A stretch of DNA of 59,967 nt, taken from NCBI GenBank assembly GCA_022822085.1, contig JAJECK010000055.1:1-59967 (forward strand). Direction: 5' to 3'. The DNA is from Candidatus Poribacteria bacterium (lineage in GTDB: Bacteria; Poribacteria; WGA-4E; WGA-3G). Position numbers and translations under genes: made by a program. Shown here in pieces: positions 26,758-36,032 of this stretch (within the stretch, counting starts at the first letter, position 1; each line of letters starts with the position of its first letter). Below the pieces are notes generated by a model that made no database searches, was not told where the DNA came from, and saw only the letters and a program-made list of their open reading frames with translations.

Positions 26758-27804
26758 ATGAGTTATCAGAGAGACTTTGAAAAAAGACTAAATGTAGCAG
26801 TCGTTGGTGTTGGTTCACACGGATATAGAAATGTCCTACCAACATTGACCTTTCTTCCGATACGGCTGAAAGCATTTTGTGATGTTAACATTGCTCGTGC
26901 TAAAATCACTGCAGAACAGTATGGTGTACCGCGGTGTTATGAGAACATGCGGGGTATGTTACGGAACGAGGAACTTGATGCAATATTCCTATGTGTTCCC
27001 CCGCGTCTCCATCCTGAACTGACGTGTGAAGCATTGGACGCGGGTATCCATGTCTGGTTAGAAAAACCACCGGGTATGTTTGCTCATGAAGTTGAAGAGA
27101 TGATTCGTCATAGAAATGACCGCGTTGTGGTCGTAGGATTTAAGAAAGCATTCATGCCTGCCACTCAAAAAATCATTGAAATCTTTGATACAGAAAAATA
27201 CGGTCAACTCCGAACTTTGTTGGGTGTCTATCCGATGACTATACCGAAGGATGGTGAACGTATTCTCCGCGAAGGTGAACATACCAACTGGCTTCAAAAT
27301 GGAGTGCATCCGTTATCACTTTTGTTGGCTGTTGGAGGGAAGGTTTCAGCTATCACTGTCCACAGAGGGGAACGTGGTGGTGGAGTTTGTGTTCTACATT
27401 TTGCTAATGGAGCACTCGGTAATTTTCATCTTGCGGACGGTGCAAGACATGGACAACCTTCTGAGTCATATCAGTTTTTCGGCGATGGGTGTCACGCTGA
27501 AATTCGCAACGGAACACAAGTTATTCTTCAACGGGGTATGCGATTCAATTACAGTGGTAGCACAAGTTTCGTCTCAGAGGGTTTTGATAGTGGAGCGATA
27601 GTTTGGGAACCACAGAACAGTCTCGGCACACTTGAAAATAAGGGGTTATTCGTTCAAGGTTTCTATCAAGAAATGCGATATTTCTGTGATTGTATTCTGG
27701 AGGGAAAACCTGCTGAACAGGGATCACTTGAGTTTGCTTTAGAGGTGATGAAAGTATATGAGGCTGGGCTGCGTTCTGAAGGAGAAACCGTTAGTGTTCT
27801 GTAA
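26758..27804 (+). CDS. Gfo/Idh/MocA family oxidoreductase
   Basis: 348 residues. N-terminal dinucleotide fold with [16 protein letters not shown] and the EKPPG signature (Lys-Pro, about 101-105) after HVWL. The C-terminal domain has NGVHPLSLL in the place of the usual D-x-G-x-H catalytic helix, with His conserved. [13 protein letters not shown] is the family beta-sheet strand. It belongs to the same superfamily as 24067 and 34810, but the three are not close paralogs. A polyol or sugar substrate is likely, unassigned. Ribosome site is weak. Confidence 0.85.
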   Translation: MSYQRDFEKRLNVAVVGVGSHGYRNVLPTLTFLPIRLKAFCDVNIARAKITAEQYGVPRCYENMRGMLRNEELDAIFLCVPPRLHPELTCEALDAGIHVWLEKPPGMFAHEVEEMIRHRNDRVVVVGFKKAFMPATQKIIEIFDTEKYGQLRTLLGVYPMTIPKDGERILREGEHTNWLQNGVHPLSLLLAVGGKVSAITVHRGERGGGVCVLHFANGALGNFHLADGARHGQPSESYQFFGDGCHAEIRNGTQVILQRGMRFNYSGSTSFVSEGFDSGAIVWEPQNSLGTLENKGLFVQGFYQEMRYFCDCILEGKPAEQGSLEFALEVMKVYEAGLRSEGETVSVL

Positions 27805-27841
27805 AAGTTGAAGTTGTTCATATCCATTACGAGGAGACAAA

Positions 27842-28321
27842 ATGGGAGCAGTATCACTCAGACCGATCACGCAAAGGAATCTTAAAGAGTGTATTTCTCT
27901 AAAGGTCGCTGAAAATCAAAAGAAATTTGTTGCCAGCAATGTGCTATCTCTTGCGGAAGCATTTGTCAACCCAACATACCATCCTCTCGGTATCTATGAC
28001 TCAGAAGCCCATTATCAAGCAAATCCGCCTATGGTGGGATTTACAATGTATGAACTTATTGATGCAGTCGGTTTTATCTTACGCTTGATGATAGACGAAA
28101 AGTATCAAAGGAGAGGTTATGGTAGAGCAGCTATGATTGAAGTGATACGGAGATTAAAATTACATCCGGAAGTTGAGCGGATTGCGACAAGTCATGAATG
28201 GGAAAACGAAGCCGCAGCGCGCCTCTATGGAAGTTTAGGATTCGTTGATTGGAAACATGAATTAAGGATTGAGGCGTATTCCGGTGAAAGGTATCTGATT
28301 CTACAAAAAGATGACCATTGA
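27842..28321 (+). CDS. GNAT-family N-acetyltransferase
   Basis: 159 residues, ATG with GAGGAG upstream. Acetyl-CoA-binding motif A is visible as LRLMIDEKYQRRGYGRAAM (about 82-100), followed by RIATSHEWENEAAARLYGSLGFV, where NxxAxxxYxxxGF is the classic motif B. The N-terminal VSLRPITQRN and CISLKVAENQ segments resemble spermidine/spermine acetyltransferases of the BltD/PaiA kind, but the substrate is an inference. It is 15 nt before the aldo/keto reductase gene. Confidence 0.88.
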   Translation: MGAVSLRPITQRNLKECISLKVAENQKKFVASNVLSLAEAFVNPTYHPLGIYDSEAHYQANPPMVGFTMYELIDAVGFILRLMIDEKYQRRGYGRAAMIEVIRRLKLHPEVERIATSHEWENEAAARLYGSLGFVDWKHELRIEAYSGERYLILQKDDH

Positions 28322-28336
28322 CCAAACGGAGGACAC

Positions 28337-29356
28337 GTGGAATATAGAAGATTAGGAAATAGCGGTTTAAAAGTCTCTGAAATCTGTTTGGGAACAATGA
28401 CATTTGGTCACGGAGCAGATGAAACAGAATCCACACGCATGGTGCATCTTGCTTGGGATGCAGGTGTCAACTTCTTCGATACAGCCAATTCGTATGGAGA
28501 AGGAGAGTCAGAGAAAATACTCGGTAGGGCACTCAAAGGAAGACGACGTGATGCAATCGTTGCAACCAAGTTCTTCAATCCGATGGGACCTGGACCTAAC
28601 GATTCCGGTATGTCTCGCGTGCATATCATGCAAGCGATTGATGCCAGTCTCAAACGATTACAGATGGAATATGTTGATATCTATTACATTCACCACGTTG
28701 ACACTCAAACTCCGTTAGAGGAGATGCTCCGCGCATTAGATGACCTTGTTCATCAAGGGAAAATGCGTTACACAGCATGCAGCAACTACCAAGCGTGGCG
28801 GTTATCCGAAGCACTGTGGGTTAGTGATTCACATAATTTAGCAAGGTTTGTATGTTATCAACCGCTATACAACCTTGTAACACGAGACATTGAACAAGAA
28901 TTGATTCCCCTTTGCGAAAATAAAGGATTAGGAATTGTTATATGGAGTCCATTAGCAGGAGGGTTTCTTTCAGGAAAATATAAACCGGGTGAACGGGCAC
29001 AAACGGGTTCACGTTCAGAAGAAGGGTGGGCATTCCCACAACGTTACTTCGCTGAGAATGCAGACGATACTCTACAAACACTGTTTGATGTTGCAGATGA
29101 ATTAGGCTACAGTCCAGCACAAGTTGCGCTACGTTGGACTCTTCAACAACGGGCAATCACCTCAGCAATTGTTGGAGCACGACACACCATGCACTTGCAG
29201 GATAATCTCGGTGCAGCAGGTTGGAAGTTGGCGGGAGATGTATTGGAAAAATTAAACTCTATATCTCATCTACCTGACCGTTATCCTGAAGCAATGGAAA
29301 AGAATATGCATGAACGTCGAAACTCTGCAGTTGATATGCCATTACGCCTATCTTGA
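28337..29356 (+). CDS. Aldo/keto reductase
   Basis: 339-residue NADPH-dependent TIM-barrel reductase (Tas/YajO/Kv-beta-like). The catalytic set is visible: Asp and Tyr in NFFDTANSYGEGESE, Lys in VATKFFNPMG and His in YIHHVDTQTP. The C-terminal IVGARHTMHLQDN cofactor motif is typical. The start is GTG at 28337 with GGAGG 4 nt upstream. It shares a transcript with the GNAT gene. The natural substrate is unknown. Confidence 0.92.
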   Translation: MEYRRLGNSGLKVSEICLGTMTFGHGADETESTRMVHLAWDAGVNFFDTANSYGEGESEKILGRALKGRRRDAIVATKFFNPMGPGPNDSGMSRVHIMQAIDASLKRLQMEYVDIYYIHHVDTQTPLEEMLRALDDLVHQGKMRYTACSNYQAWRLSEALWVSDSHNLARFVCYQPLYNLVTRDIEQELIPLCENKGLGIVIWSPLAGGFLSGKYKPGERAQTGSRSEEGWAFPQRYFAENADDTLQTLFDVADELGYSPAQVALRWTLQQRAITSAIVGARHTMHLQDNLGAAGWKLAGDVLEKLNSISHLPDRYPEAMEKNMHERRNSAVDMPLRLS

Positions 29357-29425
29357 TACGGATCAAAATAGAATTATAACTACCACTAAGCATGATGAAT
29401 AGCGACGAACTTTTCACCAATAAAT

Positions 29426-29453
29426 TTGACTAAATTTTAAGTAAATGTAATAT
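29426..29453 (+). promoter_or_regulatory. Candidate promoter for the MacA/MacB-like pair
   Basis: TTGACT (29426-29431), 16-nt spacer, TAATAT (29448-29453), about 70 bases before the ATG at 29523. Moderate match. Confidence 0.4.
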
Positions 29454-29522
29454 GTGTCCGGTATAGAATATTGATTAATTTTATTGACATCTGACTACTT
29501 TGAATCAATAGGAGGTATTCCG

Positions 29523-31568
29523 ATGAATAGGTGGAAGGTTATTTTAGTCGTAGGTGTGGTCGTGCTTGTTGTGGGAACTGCAGCTGTCATCGGAAGCATC
29601 GTATTCGCAAAAAAAGGTGACAACAATAGGGCAGATACCTCAGCGATACAGACCGCGACCGTAGAACTGGGGGATATTGCTGTCACAATTGATGCAACAG
29701 GGACAATCAAGCCATTAAATATCGTTGAAATCAGTTCAAAAGCCAGCGGAAAAATATTAGAACTCAATGTTGATGCGGGTGATTACGTCGAAAAAGACGA
29801 AATCATCGCAATAATTGAAACAACTTACGTTCAGATTAGTTTAGAACAAGCAGAAGCTGATTTGAATGCTGCAAAGGCACGTTTTGAACAAGCAGAAATT
29901 GACATACAACTCCAAACGGAACAATCTGAAATCCAGATTAGACAAGCAAGAGAATCACTTGCAGAAACAAAGAAAAGGTTAGAACAACTCAAGGAACAGA
30001 TACGGCTTGAGAAAATCGCAAACAGACGAGGAGTATTAGATGCAGAAAATGGTCTAAAAATTGCTAATCTCAGATATAAATTGCTGACTTCTGAGACTGT
30101 CCGAGTAGAAACTAAAAAACGAGCCCAAGCCTCTGTAACGCAGGAAAAAGTCAATCTTGATTTGGCAGAAAAGGAACATAAAAGAAATGTAGAATTGCAT
30201 GAGCAAGAACTGATCTCAAATGCTGCACTTGAGGCATCAGAAGCACAGTACAGTTCTGCAAAAGCACGATACGAGTCAGTTGTTGAACAATTGAAACTTG
30301 TAGAACAACCGGCAAGTGAGGTTGAACTTGAACTCGCTCAAGCGGATATAAAAAAGGCTGAATTTTCTTTAGAAGTTGCGAATGAAAAAATTGAAGCTGA
30401 ACCGTCTCGAGATATGGATATTGAATTGCAGCAACAACGGATCGCTCAAGCTGAAGATGCATTACAACTTGCTCTAACTAACCAGAAACAGATTGACAGA
30501 AAAAGACGAGACCTGCAAAGTGCCAGTGCTTCTCTCAAACGAAGTCAAGGACAACGCGACCTACGACAAATAGAGTTTGAAGATACAGTCATCAGAGCAC
30601 CTATTTCCGGCACTATTCTTGAAAAACGTGTGGAAGAGGGACAAGTGATTACTTCACGCCTCTCCTCTATAGCATCTTCTGAAGGACAAACTCTGGTAAC
30701 TATGGCAGATCTCTATTCTGTTTACGTTGTAACTGAAGTTGATGAAACTGATATCGGTAAAGTCCAGATCGGACAACCAGTAACAATAACTGTTGAAGCG
30801 TATCCTGACATGCCTTTTGAAGGACAAGTCCTGAAAATTGCACCATTGGGTCAGGTAATTCAAAACATCACTACCTTTGAAGTAACTTCCGAGTTGAAAA
30901 ATGTCGGTGCAGCACCTGCACAACAAGGTATGGGCAGAGGTCCTGGAAGGTGGCAAGGTGGTGATAGGGAAAATATGACCGAGGAACAACGAGAACGATT
31001 CCGAGCAATGCGTCAACAACGGGAAGGAGATGGTCAAAATCCTAATCAGATAAGGGTATCTGAACAACAGGAATCCAATACAGAAAAACAAACAGAACCA
31101 TCTATTGCTGAGACAGAAACGGAAGATGAAGAGGCTGACTGGGGAGACCTATTTAGTGGTTTTATTGAGGATGTGCCATCAGATAATACACCAGATATAC
31201 CAGAACCTGAACCTACAAGAAAACCTTTCCTCAAACCTGGTATGAATGCCAGTGTCCAAATATCTGCTGTCAATAAAACTGGTATTCTAACGCTATCTTC
31301 TGAAGCAGTTCTGGATATGCGTGGACGAAAAATGGTGAGACTTATTGGAGAAGATGGACAACCCAGCCGACCACAACCAATTGTCGTAGGCGTTAGCAGC
31401 TTTGATAAAGTTGAGATTATATCAGGACTCGCTGAGGGAGATGTCGTTGCACTTGGAGGGTTTCAACGTGGAAATAGCGGTAGCGAGATGTTCAGACGTA
31501 TGATGTCAAATCCAGCTTCCACAGTTCGCAGGATGGGTGGCGGTGGTCCTCCAAGAGGTGGTAGATAA
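29523..31568 (+). CDS. MacA/HlyD-type periplasmic adaptor with a long disordered insert
   Basis: 681 residues from ATG 29523 (AGGAGG 7 nt upstream). One N-terminal membrane helix, then a lipoyl-like half motif (GTIKPLNIVEISSKASGKI), a very long alpha-helical hairpin (about 105-335), the second lipoyl half (APISGTILEKRVEEGQ) and a beta-barrel (VTEVDETDIGKVQIGQPV). The barrel is interrupted by a Gln/Arg/Gly-rich then Asp/Glu/Pro-rich insert (about 470-585) before FLKPGMNASV. At 681 residues it is well above the usual 350-450. It feeds the permease gene that follows 18 nt later. Likely export of an unknown substrate. Confidence 0.9.
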   Translation: MNRWKVILVVGVVVLVVGTAAVIGSIVFAKKGDNNRADTSAIQTATVELGDIAVTIDATGTIKPLNIVEISSKASGKILELNVDAGDYVEKDEIIAIIETTYVQISLEQAEADLNAAKARFEQAEIDIQLQTEQSEIQIRQARESLAETKKRLEQLKEQIRLEKIANRRGVLDAENGLKIANLRYKLLTSETVRVETKKRAQASVTQEKVNLDLAEKEHKRNVELHEQELISNAALEASEAQYSSAKARYESVVEQLKLVEQPASEVELELAQADIKKAEFSLEVANEKIEAEPSRDMDIELQQQRIAQAEDALQLALTNQKQIDRKRRDLQSASASLKRSQGQRDLRQIEFEDTVIRAPISGTILEKRVEEGQVITSRLSSIASSEGQTLVTMADLYSVYVVTEVDETDIGKVQIGQPVTITVEAYPDMPFEGQVLKIAPLGQVIQNITTFEVTSELKNVGAAPAQQGMGRGPGRWQGGDRENMTEEQRERFRAMRQQREGDGQNPNQIRVSEQQESNTEKQTEPSIAETETEDEEADWGDLFSGFIEDVPSDNTPDIPEPEPTRKPFLKPGMNASVQISAVNKTGILTLSSEAVLDMRGRKMVRLIGEDGQPSRPQPIVVGVSSFDKVEIISGLAEGDVVALGGFQRGNSGSEMFRRMMSNPASTVRRMGGGGPPRGGR

Positions 31569-31586
31569 TCACTATGGAGGTAGAAT

Positions 31587-32798
31587 ATGGGAATACTTGA
31601 AAGTCTTGCAAACGCATTTCGCGGTTTATTGGCAAATAAACTTCGCTCTCTTCTAACAATGTTAGGTGTTATAATTGGAGTTGGTGCCATTATCACGACT
31701 ACTGCAATCGGTGAAGGCGCAAAGGCTGATATCACTGATCGAATTAAGACATTAGGCGCAAACATTCTTGCACTTCGACCAGGGCAAAGTATGTTTCGTG
31801 GACGTAGTTCCGCAGATGCACGCAGGACACTCACTGTTGAAGACGCTGAGATATTACGAGAACGTGGTCAGAATTTTCGGTATGTCACCCCTGAAGTAAA
31901 CAGTCGTGCACAGGTAAAATATCTTAATAAAAACACTAACACTACCATTGTTGGCACGTCCCCAGAATATCTCGTTACAGCAAATTTTACCGTTGAAAAT
32001 GGTAGGTTTTTCAGTGAGAACGATATACGTAGACGGGAACGTGTCTGTGTTCTCGGTAAAACCGTAGTTGACAATCTATTTGAGCGAAGAGAACCAGTTG
32101 GTAAGACAGTCAAGATTAAGAACCTCAGTTTTCACGTTTTAGGTGTAATGAAAGAAAAAGGGGCAAGCGGATTTCGCAATCCAGATGATCAGATCTTTAT
32201 TCCGTATACCACTGCAATGAAACGTGTTTTTGGTGTTGAGTATTTATCAAGCATTAGTTTGCAAGCAAAAACTGAGAAACATCTTCAGGCAGCAGAAACT
32301 GAAGCAATGGAGTTAATACGGAAACAACACAAGATACCGATAAATAAGGAAGCCGATTTCCACATTCGCAACCAAGCTGAATTCTTGGAAATGTTTGAAG
32401 AATCTGGACAAACATTTACTAACATGATTTTAGGGATCGCTGTAGTATCCTTACTTGTCGGGGGTATCGGTATCATGAATATCATGTTGGTCTCTGTTAC
32501 TGAGAGGACAAAAGAGATCGGTCTCCGAAAAGCAGTCGGTGCACAACGTTTGGATGTCCTTGTCCAATTCCTTGTTGAATCCACAACATTAGCATTGATA
32601 GGGGGTATTGTAGGTATTGGGTTTGGCATAGTCGGTGCAAAGATGGTTCCATCACTCTGGGGGTGGACCACAGTAGTATCTCCTATTTATGGATTTATTT
32701 CATTCGTTGTCAGTGCCCTTGTCGGGATTTTCTTCGGGGCATATCCTGCATGGAAAGCTGCTAAACTTCATCCAATTGATGCCCTACGTCATGAGTAA
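31587..32798 (+). CDS. MacB-type ABC transporter permease (FtsX-like), no ATPase domain
   Basis: 403 residues: an N-terminal transmembrane helix after LRSLLTMLGVIIGVGAI, a periplasmic MacB-PCD domain (about 40-270) and three C-terminal helices of the FtsX domain. The motif VTERTKEIGLRKAVGA (about 305-320) is diagnostic, and the C-terminus YPAWKAAKLHPIDALRHE is typical. A GGAGG site precedes the ATG. The cognate ATPase gene normally found between adaptor and permease or just beside them is missing in this window. Confidence 0.93.
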   Translation: MGILESLANAFRGLLANKLRSLLTMLGVIIGVGAIITTTAIGEGAKADITDRIKTLGANILALRPGQSMFRGRSSADARRTLTVEDAEILRERGQNFRYVTPEVNSRAQVKYLNKNTNTTIVGTSPEYLVTANFTVENGRFFSENDIRRRERVCVLGKTVVDNLFERREPVGKTVKIKNLSFHVLGVMKEKGASGFRNPDDQIFIPYTTAMKRVFGVEYLSSISLQAKTEKHLQAAETEAMELIRKQHKIPINKEADFHIRNQAEFLEMFEESGQTFTNMILGIAVVSLLVGGIGIMNIMLVSVTERTKEIGLRKAVGAQRLDVLVQFLVESTTLALIGGIVGIGFGIVGAKMVPSLWGWTTVVSPIYGFISFVVSALVGIFFGAYPAWKAAKLHPIDALRHE

Positions 32799-32861
32799 CA
32801 CACATATAGAATGACAATAGAAAAATAATCTCCCATATAATCCTATTAAGGAGGGTCTGAC

Positions 32862-33578
32862 ATGTCCCAAACTGCAGTAATAGCAGGTGTAGGTCCAGGT
32901 TTAGGGGCAGCTATCGCCCGTAAATTTGCTAACGAAGGATGTAACATCGTCCTACTTTCTCGCTCATCTCCATATATCATCAATCTATCAAATAGATTAG
33001 AAGAGACAGGTATAAAAGTATTACCTATCCCTACAGATATTACAGAGGCAACACAAGTTGAAGCGACTTTTGAACAAATTCGTGGGGAGTTCGGAGCTCC
33101 AGATATCTTGGTAAATCATGCAGGAAATGCCGCATGGGGTAACCTCTCTGAACTAACACCGGAAGCATTTGAAAACGCGTGGCGAGTATGTACACTCGGT
33201 GCGTTCCTCTGTGTCAAACAGGTAGTACCCGATATGCTTGAAAAGGGTAATGGAACAATTCTCTTCTCCGGAGCTACATCAGCCGTCCGTGGGAGAGCGG
33301 GAGCAATCGCATTTAGCAGTGCAAAACACGCTATGCGTGGCTTGGCTTCTTCCCTTGCTCGTGAAGTTGGACCACACGGTATACACGTCGCACATATTAT
33401 CATTGACGGTGTTATTAACACACCCAGTCTCCGAGAACGGTATCAGCTGGATGCGGGTGAGCCCTTACTTGAACCAGATGCCATTGCAGACACATACTGG
33501 GCACTTGTGCAACAAGAACGAAGTGCATGGAGTTTTGAGGTAGATGTTCGCCCACATAACGAAGAATTTTTCACATAA
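32862..33578 (+). CDS. Short-chain dehydrogenase-like protein lacking the catalytic Tyr
   Basis: 238-residue Rossmann protein with the N-terminal VIAGVGPGLGAAIARKFA cofactor motif (variant GxGxGxG), LVNHAG and the active-site helix. The usual YxxxK reads FSSAK (about 147-151), so the catalytic Tyr is Phe. The Ser-region FSGATSAVRG and HIIIDGVINTP match an SDR subfamily that commonly shows this Phe, so the change is probably subfamily-wide and not recent decay. AAGGAGGG precedes the ATG. Activity may differ from standard SDRs or depend on other residues. Confidence 0.85.
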   Translation: MSQTAVIAGVGPGLGAAIARKFANEGCNIVLLSRSSPYIINLSNRLEETGIKVLPIPTDITEATQVEATFEQIRGEFGAPDILVNHAGNAAWGNLSELTPEAFENAWRVCTLGAFLCVKQVVPDMLEKGNGTILFSGATSAVRGRAGAIAFSSAKHAMRGLASSLAREVGPHGIHVAHIIIDGVINTPSLRERYQLDAGEPLLEPDAIADTYWALVQQERSAWSFEVDVRPHNEEFFT

Positions 33579-33615
33579 ACAAGGTTTATTAGATAGTTAT
33601 GAAAAGGAGGATATA

Positions 33616-34719
33616 ATGAACAAAATTAACTACTTATTTTTCTCCATATTTGTCTGTATGGCATTACTTTTTTTACAGACGAATGTTGAAGGGAAATGGT
33701 CTGTTTTAAGAGAAGATGATATTATTCGTGGCGATGGTGTCCAAGGGATGTTACATGATGTGCATTTTTTTGATCAAAATAACGGTTTAGTGGTTGGTGA
33801 TAACGGATTAATGCTGACAACAGACGATGGTGGGAAAACTTGGATGAAAAAAGAAACCAACTCCAGACCACAAGGAGCAGCTCCCGGTCAACGACCAGGT
33901 CGTCCTGGAGGGGAAGGCGGAGGTCCACCCGCTGGATTTCGTGGTGGAGGTACACCGACACTCTATAATATCTATTTTGTTAATAAAAACATAGGTTACA
34001 TTACTGGTGCAAGAGGAACAATCCTAAAAACAGATGATGGTGGAAAAACCTGGAACCGAAAAGTCGCAAGAAATGAAAATGCAAGACCGAATCCTAACCG
34101 ACGTGGTGGTGGAGGTATACGTGCAAACCTAATGGGAATTCAAATGATTAACGATAAAATCGGTTTCATCGCTGGTTCAGAAAACACTATCCTCAAGACA
34201 ACCGATGGCGGAGAAACATGGTTAGGCAGCTCAGAACGCGCACGTGTCGGTGAAACACGCAATAACTTAGAAAATATTTGGTTTGTTTCTCCTACAACAG
34301 GGTGGGTGATAGGTTCTTATGGTACTTTATTACATACAACTGATAGCGGTGTAACTTGGAAAAAACAGAATGCTGGCGTAGATAACAACCTTTTCGGTAT
34401 CCATTTTGTCAATGAAACTACTGGTTGGATCAGTGGACAGGAAGGATTAATCCTGCAGACCAACGATGGTGGAAAAACATGGAAACAACAGCAAACAGAT
34501 TCTATTGATAATCTACATGATATAATGTTTGTTGACGAAAAAATTGGATGGGCAGCAGGAGATTTTGGTTCTGTCTTGCACACCATTGACGGTGGCAACA
34601 CCTGGAAATCAACGAAAACAGGCGGCAGTGGCACCATAAAAGGTTTATTTGCAACAGATAAAGACCATTGCTGGACAGTAGACGATTGGGGAGTAATCTC
34701 AGCATACATAAGTAAATAA
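33616..34719 (+). CDS. Secreted YCF48/BNR-type beta-propeller protein
   Basis: 367 residues from ATG 33616 (AAAGGAGG 5 nt upstream), with a signal peptide ending at NVEG. Seven or so repeats of the form GWxxGxxGTxLxTxDGGxTW (for example near TTDDGGKTW, KTDDGGKTW, KTTDGGETW, TTDSGVTW, QTNDGGKTW, HTIDGGNTW) form a YCF48/sialidase-like propeller. Between blades 1 and 2 a Pro/Gly/Arg-rich insert (about residues 75-115) breaks the pattern. No catalytic residues of a sialidase are seen, so a binding or assembly role is more likely. Confidence 0.85.
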   Translation: MNKINYLFFSIFVCMALLFLQTNVEGKWSVLREDDIIRGDGVQGMLHDVHFFDQNNGLVVGDNGLMLTTDDGGKTWMKKETNSRPQGAAPGQRPGRPGGEGGGPPAGFRGGGTPTLYNIYFVNKNIGYITGARGTILKTDDGGKTWNRKVARNENARPNPNRRGGGGIRANLMGIQMINDKIGFIAGSENTILKTTDGGETWLGSSERARVGETRNNLENIWFVSPTTGWVIGSYGTLLHTTDSGVTWKKQNAGVDNNLFGIHFVNETTGWISGQEGLILQTNDGGKTWKQQQTDSIDNLHDIMFVDEKIGWAAGDFGSVLHTIDGGNTWKSTKTGGSGTIKGLFATDKDHCWTVDDWGVISAYISK

Positions 34720-34741
34720 CTGTCAACTCACAATCATATCC

Positions 34742-34777
34742 CGTTTGTAGTTGCGCAATTTATTGCGCAACTTACAT
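34742..34777. repeat. Short palindromic repeat (copy 2)
   Basis: TTGCGCAATTTATTGCGCAA palindrome embedded in GTAG...CTTACA, a variant of the repeat at 18590-18622. It lies directly after the YCF48-like gene. Confidence 0.5.
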
Positions 34778-34809
34778 TGGAATTAATCCTCTTGACATAA
34801 AGGAGAATA

Positions 34810-36021
34810 ATGTCAGAACAGAAAAATCATAAAGTTACTATGCTCGGTACAGGTCTAATCGGAATGTTCTATACAATGACACTTCACAATCAACGTGGTG
34901 GTGATCGTGTTCATGTCGTCTATTCTCGTCGTGAAGAACGCGCTAACGAATTTTCTGAAGAATGGAATATACCAAATGCAACAACCGATTTAGCTGAAGC
35001 TATCAATCATCCAGGGACGGATGTCGTTGTTATAGGATTACCGAACAACCTACATCTGAATGCAGTTGAACTTGCTGCTGAAGCAGGAAAAGCAATACTC
35101 TGCACAAAACCACTCGGACGGACTGCCGCAGAGGGAAAAGCGATGTTGGATGCTGTAGAAAAAGCAGGGGTATTTGGTGGTTATCTTGAAGATTTAGTCT
35201 ATCCACCCAAAACGCTAAAAGCATTAGAATCTGTACAAAATGGTGCTCTTGGTAAGATTCTGTGGGTGCGATCACGTGAAACACATCCCGGTCCACATAG
35301 TGATTGGTTCTGGGATCTGGAACAAGCTGGCGGTGGTGCTATTGTTGATATGGGATGCCACTGTATTGAGATTATACGCAATTTCGTCGGTAAAAATAAT
35401 AAGCCACTTGAGGTAATGTGTTGGGCAGACACACTTGTGCACCCAATTGATGCAGAGGATCACGGGATCGCATTAATCCGATTTGAAAGCGGTGCAATGG
35501 GACAGTTTGAGGTTAGTTGGGCATTCCGAGGTGGTATGGATTTGCGTGACGAAGTTTCTGGAAGTGAAGGTACAATATGGCTTAATCACTGGCTCCGTAC
35601 AGGTTATGAGATGTTCACTGCTGTGGGACAAGGTGGTTATGTCGCAGAAAAAGCGGAAGGTGATACTGGCTGGCTTTTTCCGGTCGGTGATGAAGTCGCC
35701 GAACTCGGTTACCGTGATATGTTCTTGGATATGTTCAATGCAATTGATGAAGGCAGAGAGCCCTTAGAGACCTTTTATGATGGATATGTCGTTAATGCAA
35801 TCATTGATGCCTGCTACAAATCCGCAAAGTCAAAACAGTGGGAAGCAGTTGAGCTTGATGATTGGCGAGGTGAAACCGAGGTTGGAAACATGCAAATAGA
35901 GCAGCAAGAGACTGATGAACAATTGGCACATCTCAAAGATGAACTGATGCCTGATGGAAGAAAAAAGCGCATCTTCAGAAACCGAGAAACGGGTGAGATT
36001 ATTGAACGGGTTGAGGAATAG
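34810..36021 (+). CDS. Gfo/Idh/MocA family oxidoreductase
   Basis: 403 residues. Rossmann start [14 protein letters not shown], then [10 protein letters not shown] and the CTKPLGR variant of the EKP signature (Lys-Pro kept, about 98-101). The C-terminal domain contains [18 protein letters not shown] (catalytic Asp-x-Gly-x-His pattern). A charged tail of about 50 residues ([17 protein letters not shown], then RKKRIFRN) is unusual for the family. AAAGGAG precedes the ATG. It precedes the PhyH gene by 11 nt, so both probably act on one metabolite. Confidence 0.9.
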   Translation: MSEQKNHKVTMLGTGLIGMFYTMTLHNQRGGDRVHVVYSRREERANEFSEEWNIPNATTDLAEAINHPGTDVVVIGLPNNLHLNAVELAAEAGKAILCTKPLGRTAAEGKAMLDAVEKAGVFGGYLEDLVYPPKTLKALESVQNGALGKILWVRSRETHPGPHSDWFWDLEQAGGGAIVDMGCHCIEIIRNFVGKNNKPLEVMCWADTLVHPIDAEDHGIALIRFESGAMGQFEVSWAFRGGMDLRDEVSGSEGTIWLNHWLRTGYEMFTAVGQGGYVAEKAEGDTGWLFPVGDEVAELGYRDMFLDMFNAIDEGREPLETFYDGYVVNAIIDACYKSAKSKQWEAVELDDWRGETEVGNMQIEQQETDEQLAHLKDELMPDGRKKRIFRNRETGEIIERVEE

Positions 36022-36032
36022 GAAATAAAGGC

